A DNA stretch of 64,000 nt from Lagopus muta (lineage: Eukaryota > Chordata > Aves > Galliformes > Phasianidae): NCBI RefSeq assembly GCF_023343835.1, contig NC_064438.1, positions 58,676,578-58,740,577 of the forward strand, given 5' to 3'. Shown here in pieces: positions 1 through 15,500 of the stretch. The stretch's first letter is position 1; each line of letters starts with the position of its first letter. A program made the position numbers and the translations under genes. Under the pieces are notes generated by a model. The model was not told where the DNA came from. It saw only the letters and a program-made list of their open reading frames with translations, and made no database searches.

Positions 1-438
1 AAAATGGAGAGAGGATGGTGTGAAGCCTTCAGCATCCCCAGTCAGAATTTCACTGAATACTTAGCGTCCAAAGGCACTACAGACAATTCTTACTGAAGCT
101 ACTCCTAGGCACGGTGTTTGTGCAGAGCTTGGATGGCAACATCTTGAAATGGGGGACCCACCATGAGCTGCAAGTGTTTGGGTTTCTTTTGTTTTTTGTT
201 TTTACACTCTGTGCATTTTCACAGGCAGTCAACAAACAAATTAATTTCAAAATGCAGAAAGCCATTTTCATATTAGCGACTATCCTATTTGAAAGAACTT
301 ACTCGGGACACGTCCAGTTTTCTCATTTTCTTCTCCTATGTTTAACCCTGTTGTGAACCTTTCAGTGCTCATTCCTCATCACGAGATCATTCTCCTAGAG
401 ATCAGTTCACAGGATAGAATATTCAGGAAGGTCATTAC

Positions 439-557
439 CTGTCAGTGATGTTGAGAGCATCTCTGGAAGTAGACGATGACCTCGAATGTCCAACACTACC
501 AGTATGAGAACGTCTTCCTTTTGCTGAGGGTGTGTCTAATGGCATCTCTCCCAAACC
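439..557 (-). CDS. TOGARAM1: TOGARAM1 exon 16, last exon in the window
   Basis: 119 nt, phase 0 to 2. Acceptor ctttgtgcag, donor GACAG|GTAATG. Reads [20 protein letters not shown], then [20 protein letters not shown], matching the linker between the third and fourth TOG domains. Positions 1-438 are intron; no further exon of the gene can be read in them. Confidence 0.95.
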
Positions 558-3500
558 CTGCACAAAGATGGAACTACTTATTAAGTTGGTTGGTACGTTC
601 TGCAGCACTGGAGACTCTTTAGAGGCAAGTCTAACAGTCATGCAAAGCACAGCAGCAAAGCACAGTGGATCCAGTGTATCTGCAAGGATTACAGGTATGG
701 ACAGGTCAGGTAACAATCCCTGTATTAATCTGATCACCTGTCTTCACCTGAATATGCTCCTCCCATTCTCTACAGGTCTGATGTCCATTCCTAAAAACCA
801 CTAGTACAGTTTGTGTTTCTCACCTGTTAAACAAGCTTTTCTACATACCTTTTGATGTAGATTGTTAACAAATTCCTTAATGTAAGGTAAATCCTTGGCT
901 GGCACATACTTTTCAAGTGTTTTATCAAAATCAGGATGAGTCATCATGCAGAAAAGCATCTTTCGACCATAATACCTGCAGGGCAAAAGACCATGGCACA
1001 CACATCCATGAGCACTGATCTGTACGTTTAGACAAATGTAACTTCAAAACAGAGAAGTGCAAAAAGATTGCTATCTGTCTATATGTGTAACCAGACACCC
1101 TTTCATTTTTCCCCAAAGAAACTCTGATCAACAATCATTATCTGATCAACAACTGAACAAATTAAAGACTGAGAAGCAGTCTTGAAACAGTCTTCCATTT
1201 TAGTGTTCAAGCATTGGCTGTATTTAGACAGGGTGGTCCACCTCTGCCAGTCAGACAGCATGAATCCCAGCATGGCCTGGGTTGCACAGGAGCACGATGC
1301 TCATCCAGCTCCAACCCCTGCTGTGTGCAGGTCGCCAACCAGCAGCCCAGGCTGCCCAGAGCCACATCCAGCCTGGCCTTGAATGCCTGCAGGGATGGGG
1401 CATCCACAGCCTCCTTGGGCACCCTGTGCCAGTGCATAACACTGATCCTAGAGCTCAGATCCCCAGCATGGCCTGTGTAGGGCACATGGCCAGAAGAGTT
1501 CATCCATTGATTCCCTCTCTTTCCTGCTGCCACATGGGCACAGCTGCAGGAGACATTCAGGTAGTTCCCAACACGTTATCTTAACAGCCATTTACCACTG
1601 TGGAGAACCATACACTGAGCTGTGCAGATGTTTTCAGCCACCTCTAGTATGCTTTGCTGAATTACTGACTCTACTAACCTTGTTTGCTGTGAACTATCCA
1701 GTGCAAACCTGGCAATCGCAGAGAAGGTCCTATCAGTGACACCTTTGGTTCCAGACAGCACCCACTCTGCTCCCATACGCTCTACAACATCTGCCATGTG
1801 CTGGGCTGTGCATCTTCTCACCGCTGTATGCAGATGGCTAAAGAGAACACGACTGCTTAGTAAGAGCTCATTGCAGCAGCTAACTAACAGAGTTTATGCA
1901 CCCTAACAGACACGGCATACAACTGCACTCTTTTATTCTATAGCATAATCTACAACAAGCATAGTGCTGATATGCAGATACCTATTCTGGCTTTACAGAA
2001 AATACAGAGCCTGGTAGCTTCATTTAAAAGGATAACTCATGGGGCTAAGTACCAGAAAGCATCATTTCACTCACACAGAATCCCAAGCTACATGAATGCA
2101 GAAGGGAAAAAGAAAGATGACCTCCTTTTTGTTAAAGACCATTGCAGCCCTTTATCCTCTCACAGGGCAGAATCCTGCAGTTTTTAAATTACTAAAGATG
2201 CTCATTCTTTTCTGTGAGAATTTATTGTCTAAATTTTCCTACGTTAGTGAAATATTTTGGAAAGCTCACCGCTACACGTTCCTGCCACCAACTTTATGTG
2301 AAACAAATCCCCACGTTCAGACAGAAATCCCATATCATTTATATTGATTTCAAATTAAATAAAGCAGTATTCTACTGACTTCTAAAAGCCTTGCAGAAGC
2401 CTGTTTTCTATAAGACAGAGTACATTACATTCTTATGCTGGTAAAAGTCAGAAAAAAACTCGGAATTAATGTCCAAACTTTTGCAACAAACTAATCCTGC
2501 ATACAAATCCTGCAGTACCCGCTGATCCCCTGTGTTCAGTGTGCAGTTCTGCAGATTTGGAGCTTTCCAACTCTATTTTCACCACTGGGTTTTAAGGACA
2601 GTTTTAGTGCACAGTAAATGAGGCACCACTATGGCTTGTTGTTCCAAAGGAACACCAGGTCTAAGGGAAGGAGCTAAGGAAAACAGTGGCCTTGCTATCC
2701 ACATTACTGGCTTCCCCTGCTTCTCAGCCTGACGCAGCCATCCCATGTCCTTCCTGAATGACTGTTCCTGCTTCAGAAGGATTTGTACCATAAATATAAT
2801 GGCCTCATTGGAGGTGAAGGTATCCTTATGTTGCACAAAGCGCCTTCAATTGGCACAAAGACAGCTAACAGCCTCTATTAAAACTGAATATGTTGCAACT
2901 CCAAAAGCAGCTCGGGCCACGACATCTATGAAGTAACTTGGCAGCCAGCACGCTGAGTTCTGTGTTAACATAGCTATGGTCTGAGCTGCTCTGTGCAGCT
3001 TAATACCAGAGCTCAGTGCCTGCTGCCATGTCTGTACAGCAGCCCCAGTGCTCATGAGCATGGCAGAAGGGAAACAGACACAGCCTATCTCCTGCTGTAT
3101 GTGCTGGTGGGAAAACAACAGCTATGAGGCTTAAAGACTCCACTCAGTAAAACCAAGTCCCCATCCCCCACAGGCACCTGCTGCTCATGCAGAACAGCAG
3201 GAATTTGTGTCCCATGCATATCAAATCCTGCAATTAAGCAATATTCGTACAGATAAGAAACGTGGCTTTAAAATTTCTTGTTCTGAAAGCACAACCGTGA
3301 ATCAAGAATCTGCTCAGTGAGGTGAGCTTGCAGCAGTTATCCTGTGTGTTTAGAGCAGCAACTCATGAAAGCAAACAAAAATGTTTCAGATTGCTCTTGT
3401 TGGTAAAGCCAGAACCAGTTCTGTAGGTGATGAAGACTCGGCACATGGGCCTGCTCAGGGCTACAAGGGTAATACTTATGATCAGTAGGCTTGAGACAGG

Positions 3501-6500
3501 TTTAGCAGAAATTGGGTGAATTAAAAAAAGGTCTTATGAATTCTACACAAAAATCATACCTGTTAACCTGAACAGTGATGGTGAATAGAAAAAAAATGTA
3601 TAAAATGGATGTAGAAAATACATCATTTCTGTGATCACGCAGCTGTGTCAAACACAACTTCCCCATTTTGCAGTGAAGGTGCATCCCGTTTTCCGTCCAA
3701 ATTTCCACATGGGAAGACAGTTATCATCCATATTCACTGTTACTGACCATAGAGATGATGGCTGCAGATGTGCCACACAGGCTTTGGTGCCAATGTGGGC
3801 AGAGTTTCCTGAAGCCTGGATTAGAGAATGTGAAGCCCCCAGTGCTACGCAGGGCATCCACTGCTGTGCCATGCATGAAATGCACACTGTACCCCATGAT
3901 TTAGTCAGAGTTTGCACTGATGGCTTCTTAGCTGCGATGAAATTAATCCCCACTTCAAATGCTGTATTCAGACTCAGTTCAGATAATTCTGATGCCTGAA
4001 GTATCTGAAAGCATCCCTGAGTTCACAAATTGGGGGTCAGATCTTTGTAGACCCCATGAGGACGTGTCTGTGAGTTTGAATCTGCTGCTGAAGACAGGGA
4101 GATCAGATTCAGGCAATTACAATCAGCAGCACTGCTTAGCCAAGGACATCTGAAAAAGGGATGGAGTACCTGAGTGAGTAATAACTGCACCACATTACAT
4201 GGCTTCTGACTTAAAGCAGTGCACAATTACTGCCTGCTGCTCTTAAATTCTCCCAAATGACTACATGCAGGCACATTTCTTAAATCATCTAAATGCTAAG
4301 GCAGATATTTGCCTTTCAGTTTGAAGTTCAAATAATTGAAGTATGGTTCTCGTTGGCTTTCAGAGACAGAATCAGAATATTCCAAAGCAACGAGCTTCCC
4401 CAGAAACAAAATGAGAAACAAAGTATTCTGAATCAAAACTAACTGCTATGGTTCTAGCTATGCAACAAATCTGTGGACTGATTTATCATGGAGCATCTGA
4501 AATATTTAATGCAAAGGACAGACATGAATTTCTTGTCACCTAAGTGATGACAGATACGCAGCAGATTAAATAGAAGCAGGGATAAAGCTACCATACTGAA
4601 ACACCTCATGGCTCAGTTAAGTCTTGGTACTGCAGGAAATGAGGATATAAAAGAACAGCAGCATACTTAGCAGGTAGGGTGAAAGACAAGAATGTAACTC
4701 CTGCTACAGATTGGAGCGAGCTAGAGATCAGAATCACAAACCATGGAGCCAGAAATGGAAGCTTGTCATATCTGAGGCAGTCAAGAAAATAAAGGCCGTC
4801 ACCACTGTAAAGGAAATTAAACGCAGACAGAGAAAGACTATTAAGCAGCAATGTATAGAGAACAACATGAAATCAGCCAAGATGATTGCAGCTAGAGAAC
4901 TGAAAGTTGTAGATCATTCTTTTAAAGAGAAAGTAATGCTGAAGAACTGAAAAAGACAGGCATTTCATTGCAGAATGAATGGCACGTGAGGATGCTATGT
5001 GAGCTTCATTAGACAAAGCAAACCAGCAGTTTCCTAAGAGTATTATATTAACGTTGAATTAAATCACTGAAATCCTGCAAAACTACCAGAAAACACGGCA
5101 AGCTCCACAATCAGCAGTAATGCACAAGAAGAAATTTCACGTTCACGCCAACAAACGTTGCCCTGGGCAGCAGCTTTGCTTATTGCATTTCCCATTTTCT
5201 GCCTGTTATGTTTTGATATACTTTTTTAATGATTATATTTGATATACTTAATCTATTTAAAAGTTAGTTCTTTATAAAGTCTTTGTAAGAATTACCTTTG
5301 CCCTCCATTTATAAGAGAACAAAGTGCACGTGCTGGAGTCACATTATTAACCATAGCCTTCAGTGCTTTGTCTACCTCTTCCCTTATAAATGTGTTGGAT
5401 TCACCAGCTTTGTGCAAAAGGACTTTTACTGTATTATCTAGTTCTTGATCCATGCTCTTTCTCAGGTAGGTGAACAAATCCCCTAAACAGACCACAGCAG
5501 CTCGAGAAACACCTGAGCGTAAATTCTTGACCTGCACACAGGAAAAACCCAAACAAACAATGAATAATGTTTATAAAATAAACGTAAAAATCAGAAAAGC
5601 TTCACGTTTCCCTTTTCAAGTAACTTCAAAAGCAAATGAGAAATACATTTCTAACTCGATTCACAAGCTGTGAGAATTAAAACACATGCACTCAAAAACG
5701 TTACGCTGTAAATCTTTACAGTCTTTTAGCAAATAAGCTGTTGGTATCCAGTGCATGAGCTGCTCTGCTGAACTACAAACTCATCCTTGTGAGACAGAGG
5801 AGAGCTAATCATAGGTGAACATAGCATTTCACTCCAGTGCATCTCACGGCTGTGAAGTACATACATTTGTATACACTGTCAGTGAAATATTCTGCTACTA
5901 AAATTTAACCTCTTGAGCCACAGCCAAACTTGTTTCGTGGAGCTTCCCAGTCAGCACAGCTGTGTGGTATGCAGACAAACACCGAATGAAGTTCAGACCT
6001 TCAATCTTCTTCTCCCTGTGCAAAGAGAACGGAGAACATCTAAATTCAAGACATTTGCAAATGTCCCACAGAAGAACTGAAAGCAGAACAATGAAGAACC
6101 AAACAGCAAACCAAGTTATGTCGTAGAATAAAGCAAGGATATGTAACATGGAAAATTCTTTTGAGGCAAGTCTTCCCTTCAATGTGGGAAGGGAATCATC
6201 TCATCTCTTTAAATTCTGCCTGCTGCTCGCAGTAGTGGCAATTAGAGGATTATCTTCCCTCTAAAATTAAAGAGGAACAGCACTGTAGCCCCAGCCTACC
6301 AGTTAGACAACTGGTGAAGCTTTATATTTAACAGAAAATGACAAGAAGGGATGCTAAAAATTTGTGAAAGCTCAAATATTAGGCCTCCATTTACAGCATT
6401 TAAGTTGGATTCATTAATTTCATAGAATCCTTGAAGTTGGAAGAGATCCCTAAAAGCCATCCAGTCCAGCTCCCCTGCAATGAGGGACAGCACTGCTCCA

Positions 6501-9500
6501 TCAGGACTTAACAGCAGTTTAATTTCGATGTGGATTAAAAAACTTTCTCACCTATCACTTGTAATCATTTCTTGCATTTGATGTTTCCTGCACCTTGCAG
6601 TGCTTTTAAAAGCAAGCTATCAAACGACAGCCTTACAAAGCCTTCCACAGTGCACTGGGCTGCAGGTAAGAAGTCTGCACGTACCAGTCGTCGTCAGCCA
6701 GGAGCGCCAGGGCTTCTGTCAGGGCTGCCTCTGGTTTTGCAAAGGGCTCCAGTTCTGAAGGGTCCATCACTTCAGGGCTGTGGGTGACCGATGGCGTCCG
6801 CTCCTTATAGCGCCCTCGAGGCCCTAGAGGAATTTCATCTGAAAAGCCAGAAGGCCCATCAAACACCGCACAACCACAAGGAAACAATTCATCCACAGGA
6901 AGAAAATGCACCTCCAGCTTCTTGCATTTAGGTGGCTGCTACAAAGGGACCAGGTTTTCAAAGGCAGTTTTCCCAGTCACACCCTCAATCATTCAGCAGA
7001 TGTAATTGTTTTGTACAGAACCATCACTTCAAAAAGTCCCAAACACAAATGCAGTAGTCATTGTTCTAGATGGAAAAGCTGATGCACAGCATGGCAAGAC
7101 AACAGAGCAAAACTTACAGAGTCACTTGGGAAACTCTAGAGCTTTGACTGCTACCAACAGGAACCTGTTCTGAAGAGGGTTTTGCTGTGTATTTTGAAGG
7201 CATCTCAGTGACAAGATGTTCCCAGAAATGTTTTTCTGGGAGGGAGAAGGTTGCAAGAGTCCACTTGCCATTAATTCCTTGCATCACTGAAGTTGCTGAG
7301 TGAATAAAAAAAAAAAAACCCTCTCACATTGCAAACATCTTCCTACCAAATTTTGGATGCAAATAGTTTCCAAGGAGAGTGATGAATTCTAATCTCCTTC
7401 ACAACCATTCCCAACACAGCAATCTCCCAAAGGATCGCAGGCAATCCACTGTACAAACAAGTCATACTAAACCAACTGCACTCTGCAAATGTCCCACTCC
7501 ATGTACCCAAGGATTTTAACAGTCTTTATATGTCACTCAATGCAAGAGCTTACCAGAGTCTAGCAAGGCTGAACATTTTGCCTTCTTCAAACTGGATGTT
7601 CTTCTTAGTGAAGTATTCGGGGCAACATTTTCTAATGACAGTGACACACTTCTTGATGGTGCCAATATATCCCCATGGAGATTTAACTCTAGAAAATAAA
7701 TGTTAAAACTACAGCAACAGCAATTCAGCAAAAGGAAAAAAACTATTGCTTCCAATCCTCATTGGTTTTTGATTATTTTTTTAACTACAGTGTTTCAAAT
7801 GTTTCCATTAGTGCTTTACTCCGCACTACTCACAGTACAATGCAAATGATTAAAGAACAACCTGCTGTCTAAAATTCACTCCAGTGATACCTTCTGTCAC
7901 ACTGTCATCATTTTTAGTAATTATCACAGAGTTTTCATTTCAACTTCTGCAGCATTTAATAGCACATTATCGATTTAACACAAAACCACTGCTCACTGTC
8001 AGCTGTTGTGCTCTTGGGTTCATTCAGGTTCAGTCTTTCCCAAGGATTTTTTTCCTTTTCTTCAAGGTCTTTGACTTCCTGATATTCCTTGTGACTTTGT
8101 TCTTTTCTTTCCTTTTTCTTCTGCCTCATCTTATCCTGGGCAGATTTTGACATGGTCACTTTTACCTACAGAAAGTAACGAACGCGTTGTGATACGAAAC
8201 CTGATAGAGAGCACAAAGCTACCCAGCAAGAGTAAGGTTTCTATGGGACAGTCTGCCATCTCTCTGTCAGCCTTGTGTTGTTTCCTAAACATCCAAGTCA
8301 CCAATTTAGCTCACACTGAAGCTCACAGGCTTTTAAAAGCAGTGTTCAGCAGTGCAGCCTCACACCTGCCTCTTGGATCCTTACGATGCTTACAGTTCCC
8401 ACAAAAACTTCCCATCCCCACTCCATCCTGCAGCCCTCCTCCCAGAGCCCTCAGGAGAGGTGGAAACTTCCAACACCACCATTTGCCACTACAAAGCCAC
8501 TGGGCTCAGCCTGGGGCTGCACACATGCAGAGCCTTCGTGCCTCACACTGCACTAACAGACAGTGCTCACACCATCAGCCTGCAGTCAGGCAGGAAACCA
8601 CTTTTTTTGCACTTGTTGCATCCCCAATCACTTGCACAAAGAACAGATTTTAAGGTGTAACTTAATCATCCATCCGAGACAGCAAATACATGGTTCAGAG
8701 CCCTGCTCCAGCCCCAGCATAGCCTTGAAAACGGGTCTCAAGATCCATTGATGAAATACCAGCAAATGTTAGTGAAGCTCTACAGTGTTTCAAAATATCC
8801 CCAATTATTTTTTAGTCTAAAACATCAGAGGATCACACAAATGCTTTACACAGTTCACTGAATTTGCTACCATCAGTACTGGTAACTGGTGTTGTTTGTA
8901 ACAGCCTGTTTGAGATGCAAACAAGTTCCATGCTAAGGTCAAATTTATCTCCTATGTTACCAGCAAGCAACGATGACACCACGCTGCTGCCTTATTTCGA
9001 CTGGACACTGCAGTAAGTTGCATTACACAGAAATGTAATTAAATCTTTAACAACTGTTAGAGAAATAGCACTGAGTAATAAGAAAGTTCTTTTGGGTCCA
9101 ATGTAACATCCTGCAAACATCAGAAGAAAATGACTGTGCCCTGATTATCATTTACAAAATAAGCAGTCAGTGCAGCAATGCAGCCACATGTTCACAAAAG
9201 CATCTCTTTGTTAATCCAGCTTTAGTCTTCACCTTACAGCTGGAACTCCACAAATAACAGAAATGAAAGGATGTGAATTCTGTTGCAAGTTACCTGAGCT
9301 GTGAATTCATGTATTTTAATCAAACTGCTGTTTACCACAATACAGGGTATTGTGCTGTATTCACACATACAGAAACAAGAGGTGAGACAATAAAACAGCC
9401 CTGAGATTCTACCTCTCTCTCATTTTCAGCACGGGAGTGAGAAGTGCTGCCATGCTGGATGCTTCTCCCACAGAACGCCAGCGATGGCTCAGGCTCCTGG

Positions 9501-12500
9501 ACAGACTGGTCATCTCCATTCTCTACACACGTTACAGTCAGGCTCTGTGTCTGTGCAGGAGGACTTCCAAACACACCTGAAAGGCATACTGTGTCACACA
9601 CCCTTACCAAAGCAGTTATTTCATTCAGCAGAACTCAGCAAAAAAACAAAACAAAACAACAAAACCAAACACCACAAAGCAAAACGAAATTAATTCCAGA
9701 AGACAAAAGCATTGCTGTTGAACCATGAGTGGCAATTTCCAGCCAGAGGTAATCTTACCTTATCCCCCCATGCAGGAGGGATGCCCACATTGGAGGGCAG
9801 GCTAGGCAAGAAGCAAAAACCAACCTTCATAAATCTGCTGCCATTCTTTTCTTGTTAGAATGGAATACCACAAGCAGTACCTGCAGAACTTTCAGGTGCA
9901 TCTCTCTTTATTTTCATTTAAACTGGAGACTGTTGAAAATCTAAAATGTTTTAAGGATCTGTTTCTCCTTCTGCCTCCTTACAAAAGTGTACTTTCTACC
10001 ATTTTAAAAACACGAGATGTGGGAGCTAAGTTAGTTCTCTTCATACCTTTACCAACGATTTCGACCGCGTCTTCAGACAGCAGACTGGGTGAAATGGAAC
10101 CTGGGCTGCTCAGCTGCTGGGAGCTACAGGCCAACACTGCAGAACAGAACACAAAATCACCCACTGCACACCTGGAAGGCTGCTCACCCTGCTGTACATC
10201 TGTTATTCTTCCCAAGTATCACCGTACACTGACATTCCAGTTTATGACTTCCATGTATTGACTTATTTTCAAGTTACTGACACTCACAGGCTTTAATGAA
10301 CACCAGCATCCTCAAGATGATGGAAAGCACGTATGAGAAAAGATCTCTGCCTAAAAATAGGAAGGACAACCAACGTTTGTAATGGGAGGGTAAATGTTTT
10401 ACATCAACTGGTTTCACTGAAACCCCACTGCAGCAGTTCCTATCTGACTGACTGTAAGTGCAGAAATGGTTCTTATTGGTTCTTAACTAATCCAGCACCA
10501 CTGCATCATCCAGGCTGGATGTGGCTCTGGGCAGCCTGGGCTGCTGGTTGGCGACCTGCACACAGCAGGGGTTGGAACTGGATGAACACTGTGCTCCTTT
10601 GTAACCCAGGCTGTTCTAGGATTCCATGATCAAAACTGAAAATGCAGAACTATTTTTCCTATGCAGCACTGAATGTTTCCCACAGCAACCTGCATTTCCT
10701 CACATTCCCCATGGAAGGAGATGGGATATTTTATATGCTTATTTATTAGCCACATTTGATAATTAACCACCACTTGCTTTTGCAATTTAACTTGCATAAT
10801 CTGAAATTTCTAAGCAGAAAAGATGAATTTAGAAATACATACAGGTTTGAGTTCCTTGATTTTACCAACAACCAACAGAGTACTTTAGAAACAGAAACTT
10901 CCAAAGCTCTTCATGCATTCAGACTGAAAGAAATAATGCTTGGCCTTTTCTCATGATGTCTATTATCTCTGTTAGGACTTAACTGGCACTCGAATGTTAA
11001 CTAATGCCCAAAAAGCCCAACTATTACAGTAAGAATAAAAACCACACCAAACACTCTGAAATGCATTTTCTAGAAAGCCTCCACAAAGGAGAACTTACAC
11101 AAATAGCAACGTAGCAAAATTACAAACCTATGGAATGCTTCAGATTTCCTCGTTCCTCCGTATTTTGACTCTTAATTAGAGTCCATGGCATTTCTCTTTG
11201 CTTTTGTCCTCAAAGCTCCACACCCACTGCCACAGTACAAGCATTGGCCAACTGCACTAACACCAGAAGTCCCTTTAGCACCAAATGTGAACCACGCAGA
11301 AAGAAGCCACGTATGAACAGAACCTTTGAGTGTGCTTCTGGTGTACTACACGATCTCAAAGCGTTACATTCCCAGAGGCTCCCAGGCTGCTTTTAGCCAA
11401 ATGGTAGGAGAATTCTTGCTTATGAAAGTCTGACAAGGCTCTCAGGCTTCCTTCATCTTTCTCATGCAATGTTTGTCATCTACAGATAAACCCAAGTTCC
11501 AAATGAACATAATTAATTACAAACATAAGAAATCTTTCCATTACCAGCTGCACTGGGAGACTGCCAGAGAGCTGGAGCTGCTCAACGTGGAGCAGAGGAG
11601 GCTGCGGGTTGCAGCCCAGGAGCATCCCATCATGCTGCATCCCGTCCAGCAGCACTGCAGCACCAGCTGCTGGCAGACAGATGGGTTTAGGGCATCAGCT
11701 GCTACAACCTGTTCAACTTACTGTGTGTGCTCTACAGCAATATAACCCTAACTTATCTAAGCCTTCTACATCCTCTGCAACCAACCGAGATAGGGTTATA
11801 TCTCGGTATATAAGTACATATATATACTTATAGGGAGCAGCTCTTCACACAATCACCCACATGTATTACATGGGTCAGACAAATCACCCCAGCTACAGGC
11901 ACAAGTGATGAGCCATACAAAACTGGGGTGGAAAATAAGTAGAAAAAAGGTAAACATTATAGAGGGATATGTGCACAGATACGTGTTGCAGTCCTTTGGC
12001 TCCTCTCAACTCTAAGTGCATAACAAGTACTGCATTTTCAAGAAAGAGCTCTGTAGATCTGCTGAAAACAGCCTGGAGAACAGCAGCTGTGATGTTGGAC
12101 CTCAGGAGGGAAGGTAGAAAAAACAGAGGCTACTTCAGAGTATAGAAGATGAAAGGGAGAAAAAAAATATCTTCTGGTGCATGAAAAGTGTATTGGAAAG
12201 GAGCACAGTGCTCATCCAGCTCCAATCCCCTGCTGTGTGCAGGTCGCCAACCAGCAGCCCAGGCTGCCCAGAGCCACATCCAGCCTGAAAGTGGCTGCCT
12301 GCAGTAATGCCTTCTTAATTCAAATTCTGTGCAGTAAAACAGAAAAAGTAATGGGATTAAGTTACAAGAAGGGGAATGTAGGTTTGGTGTGAGAAAAAAA
12401 ACCTCAATACAGTGAGAAAAGTTAAACATCAAACTGATATTTAGAAATTCTCCCAGTGTGGAAGCTGGGAGCAGTCAGAGCTCTGACCTGTGAGATGGGC

Positions 12501-15500
12501 CATGGCCAGGCAGCAGGGGAAGTAAAAGACTTTCAACCAGCCAGCTGCACAGGTATTAGGCTGACCTTATCAGTAAAGCAGAGAGGCAGCCCTTCACAGG
12601 AGGTCCAGCACTGTGCATTCCTACGAGCAGATGGCTCAGTGAGCAAAATGAATGTGCTGCTCATCATCTTATGCTGAAGGTGAACTTCTCACAGAAGATC
12701 TTTTCATTTAAGGAATGCAAAAATCATTAACCACAGTACACACCACTGTGTGTATGCAGTGTTTGCTCTCTGACTTCAGCTGTCACTTGACAAACCTATT
12801 TTCTAATTTATCCTGAGAAAAGAGGAAAACAGCTTTATCTCAAATGAGACCTCATTAACCTCAGGTACTGAAAAAAGCCTGTCAGTATTGGTTGTGACAA
12901 GGACTGATCCATTGGGATGGCTGGGCAAATTCGGGCCTGTAAGATGTCCCCCAGCCTTAATCACACCACGCCTTGTAACCTTGGGGGAAAAATGCAGAGC
13001 TGCTGAGGGCTGCGTCAGAGAGACACTGGGAAGAAAGAACACAGAAGGACTTCAAGAGCACGGCTCCCACTCTTCTTCTCTCTAAGGAAACATCTTCTAA
13101 CTGAACCAGAATTAATTCAATATACATAATCATAAGCAATTCATTTCTGCCCATGACAGAAATCTGCAGTTACCTGCAGTAGCATCACTTCAATTTCCTA
13201 CCGGGAAATTAGCTGCTTGCAGCCTTTTGACCCTTCCTACTCTTCTCTGCTGGCATCCAATGAATTTGCAAGCTGCACACTTATGAATTTTGAAATGTAC
13301 ATCCTCACAGGCAGCACTTCCATTAACACAATTTATCCTGACACAGGAAGGAGGAAATCCTTAAGCCTCTCCTTGCCTGCAGTTCCACGGCATAACCTCA
13401 ACTTGACCACATACTGCCTAGCAATTACCTTGTCTTAGTGCTCAAGGAGCACAAATTCATCTGAACAAGCAAGAACATGCAAAGTGAAATCAACTGACTA
13501 TTCTGTCACGTCGGTGAAGCACAGAATACATTCATAAGCACGGTGAAATACCTGGCCTTGAGTTATGCTCTGCCACATCTGCATCTCTGCTCCTCGCTGA
13601 AGAGATGCCTGCAGGCTGTGCTTTATTTCCCAACAGTGGAAAGGTGTCTGACCTGTTACAATACAAAAGACATTTCAGAAATACAATTCTATGCTAGTCA
13701 GAGCCTAACTAAATAATATTTTTCAGCAAAGACATCAAGGGATTCTAGTTTTGGCTCCCCAGTGAACCCAGGAGGCAAATATTTCCAGAATACTTCTAAA
13801 CTGAGTAGAAAAACAAAACAAATTCAGTAGAAATAATTTGGTGAGCAGCTCCGTTATGAAGAACAGCATAAAGACAACCCTTAGGGGTCAGCTTTACACT
13901 AGGAGCATAAATTCAAAAAGCTAAGGAATCATTTGGCCTAGAGGATTGATGCTGCTGGTTCCAAACTGGCAAGCAGGGCAAATGACAGGGAACAAATCCA
14001 CCACCCTGTGGCTACCAGGAATGAGCTGTTTTCAGATCTGTTTCTAGCAGACAGATAATCATCAGGAAAATGCTGTTATCTGCAGCACCATCTTGACAGC
14101 CCTTCTTAAAAGTAATGTGCTTGAATACTAAAGATGATTCATTCCAGTGCTCTGCTCTGTTAAACAGCAAAGTACCAACATGGACCAAACTGAAGCACCA
14201 AAATGCACACAAATGGAAGACTTGCACCCTTCTGAGATATCACTAATAGGAGAATCGTGCTCCCCCTGCTCACGGTGGTTTATTGGTGAATAAACTGATA
14301 CTTCTAAAAGCAAACACACAGAAGCAGCCAACAGCTTTGCTGCCCAGCTGCCCTTACCTTAGGGTCATACAGTGCCCTTTCCTAATGCAAGCAAGCCTGC
14401 ATCTGAACTAACTGAAAGTTCTCTGAACATTCCAAGGCTTCTTAAGCCCTTGGGATATAGTTTGTCATGTCTACAAGTTCAGCCTTCCTGCCAGAAGTCA
14501 TTTCTTTGTTACCAGCTCAGCATTCCAGAACTCTGAATGCTGTAAAACATTAATTTGTGCGTCACACAAAAATGGCAATGGCACGTTGTCCAGGATGTGG
14601 ACTCAGTCAGAGGCGTTCTGGCCAAAACCTGACTTGGAAGAAGGTCACATGCAGCACTTTGTGGCCCTGACATTTCAGGTATTCCAGCATTATCACATGT
14701 TATTTTAAAAACCAGCAGTAATGCATGAGGAGAGGGCAGGTACACACAGATGAGTTCTGAGACTTCACTGTTGCTGAATCCCCAGCCCCCTTTCACCTCA
14801 ATAACCTTTCCTGTTTATCTCCTCTTTTCTTTCCTATTCTATTAAGGTAAAAGGTGTCCTCAGAACAGAGCTAAAAGTGACTTTAATCATGGGCTCCTAG
14901 GGCAGAAAAGGAGATTCTGTACTGCAGAATTTGTAAAATTTCTCAAAAGACATTTTTATTTCCTTAAAAACAGTTCATTAAATGGAAGCAACACATGATC
15001 TGCAATAATAAGATTCACCTGTGTTGTTTTCCTTTCATTGTAGAAAAAAACCAACAACCAACAAACCCAAAAAACATGCCCATATCCAGGCAAGCAAACT
15101 TTAGCCTCTTAACCCACTCTCCCTCTCACTCATTTGTTTCTGCTATGGTTCACATCACTTCTACAACGGGCTGAAATCTTAATAAAATATTTACTGCCAC
15201 TGCCAATATTTTACCAACTGTGCAGTGTTACTGACTGCACCAAGGGACTCCTTCCAATTAAAAACCGACGCAAACTAGAAAATAATTAACCAGTGATGGT
15301 AAAAGCAATGTGTTTTTTTTAGGTTGGGAAATAATTCTCAGATAAAAATCAAGTTATTCAGCATAGCAGCCTGCTTGAAAAGATGAATCAGAGATTCCAA
15401 CCTTGTTAATATTTAACTAACGGCAGCAGGGATTGGGTGAGACTTTCAGAGCAGAGCTGACACCTAAGTTCTACTCACATTACTCTCCTTCTCCGAGGAG

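Larger units (their letters stand above)
10137..13551 (-). other. TOGARAM1 intron 7 with two CR1 copies facing each other
   Basis: 3.4-kb intron. It holds a CR1 3' end on the plus strand (10510-10631) and one on the minus strand (12199-12288), and otherwise non-repetitive sequence without recognisable exons. Confidence 0.65.

Noticed and set aside
3502..3999. Overlapping plus and minus frames in TOGARAM1 intron 13, considered as a transposase relic
   Set aside because: No transposase motif, terminal repeats or target duplication can be seen; too short to assign.
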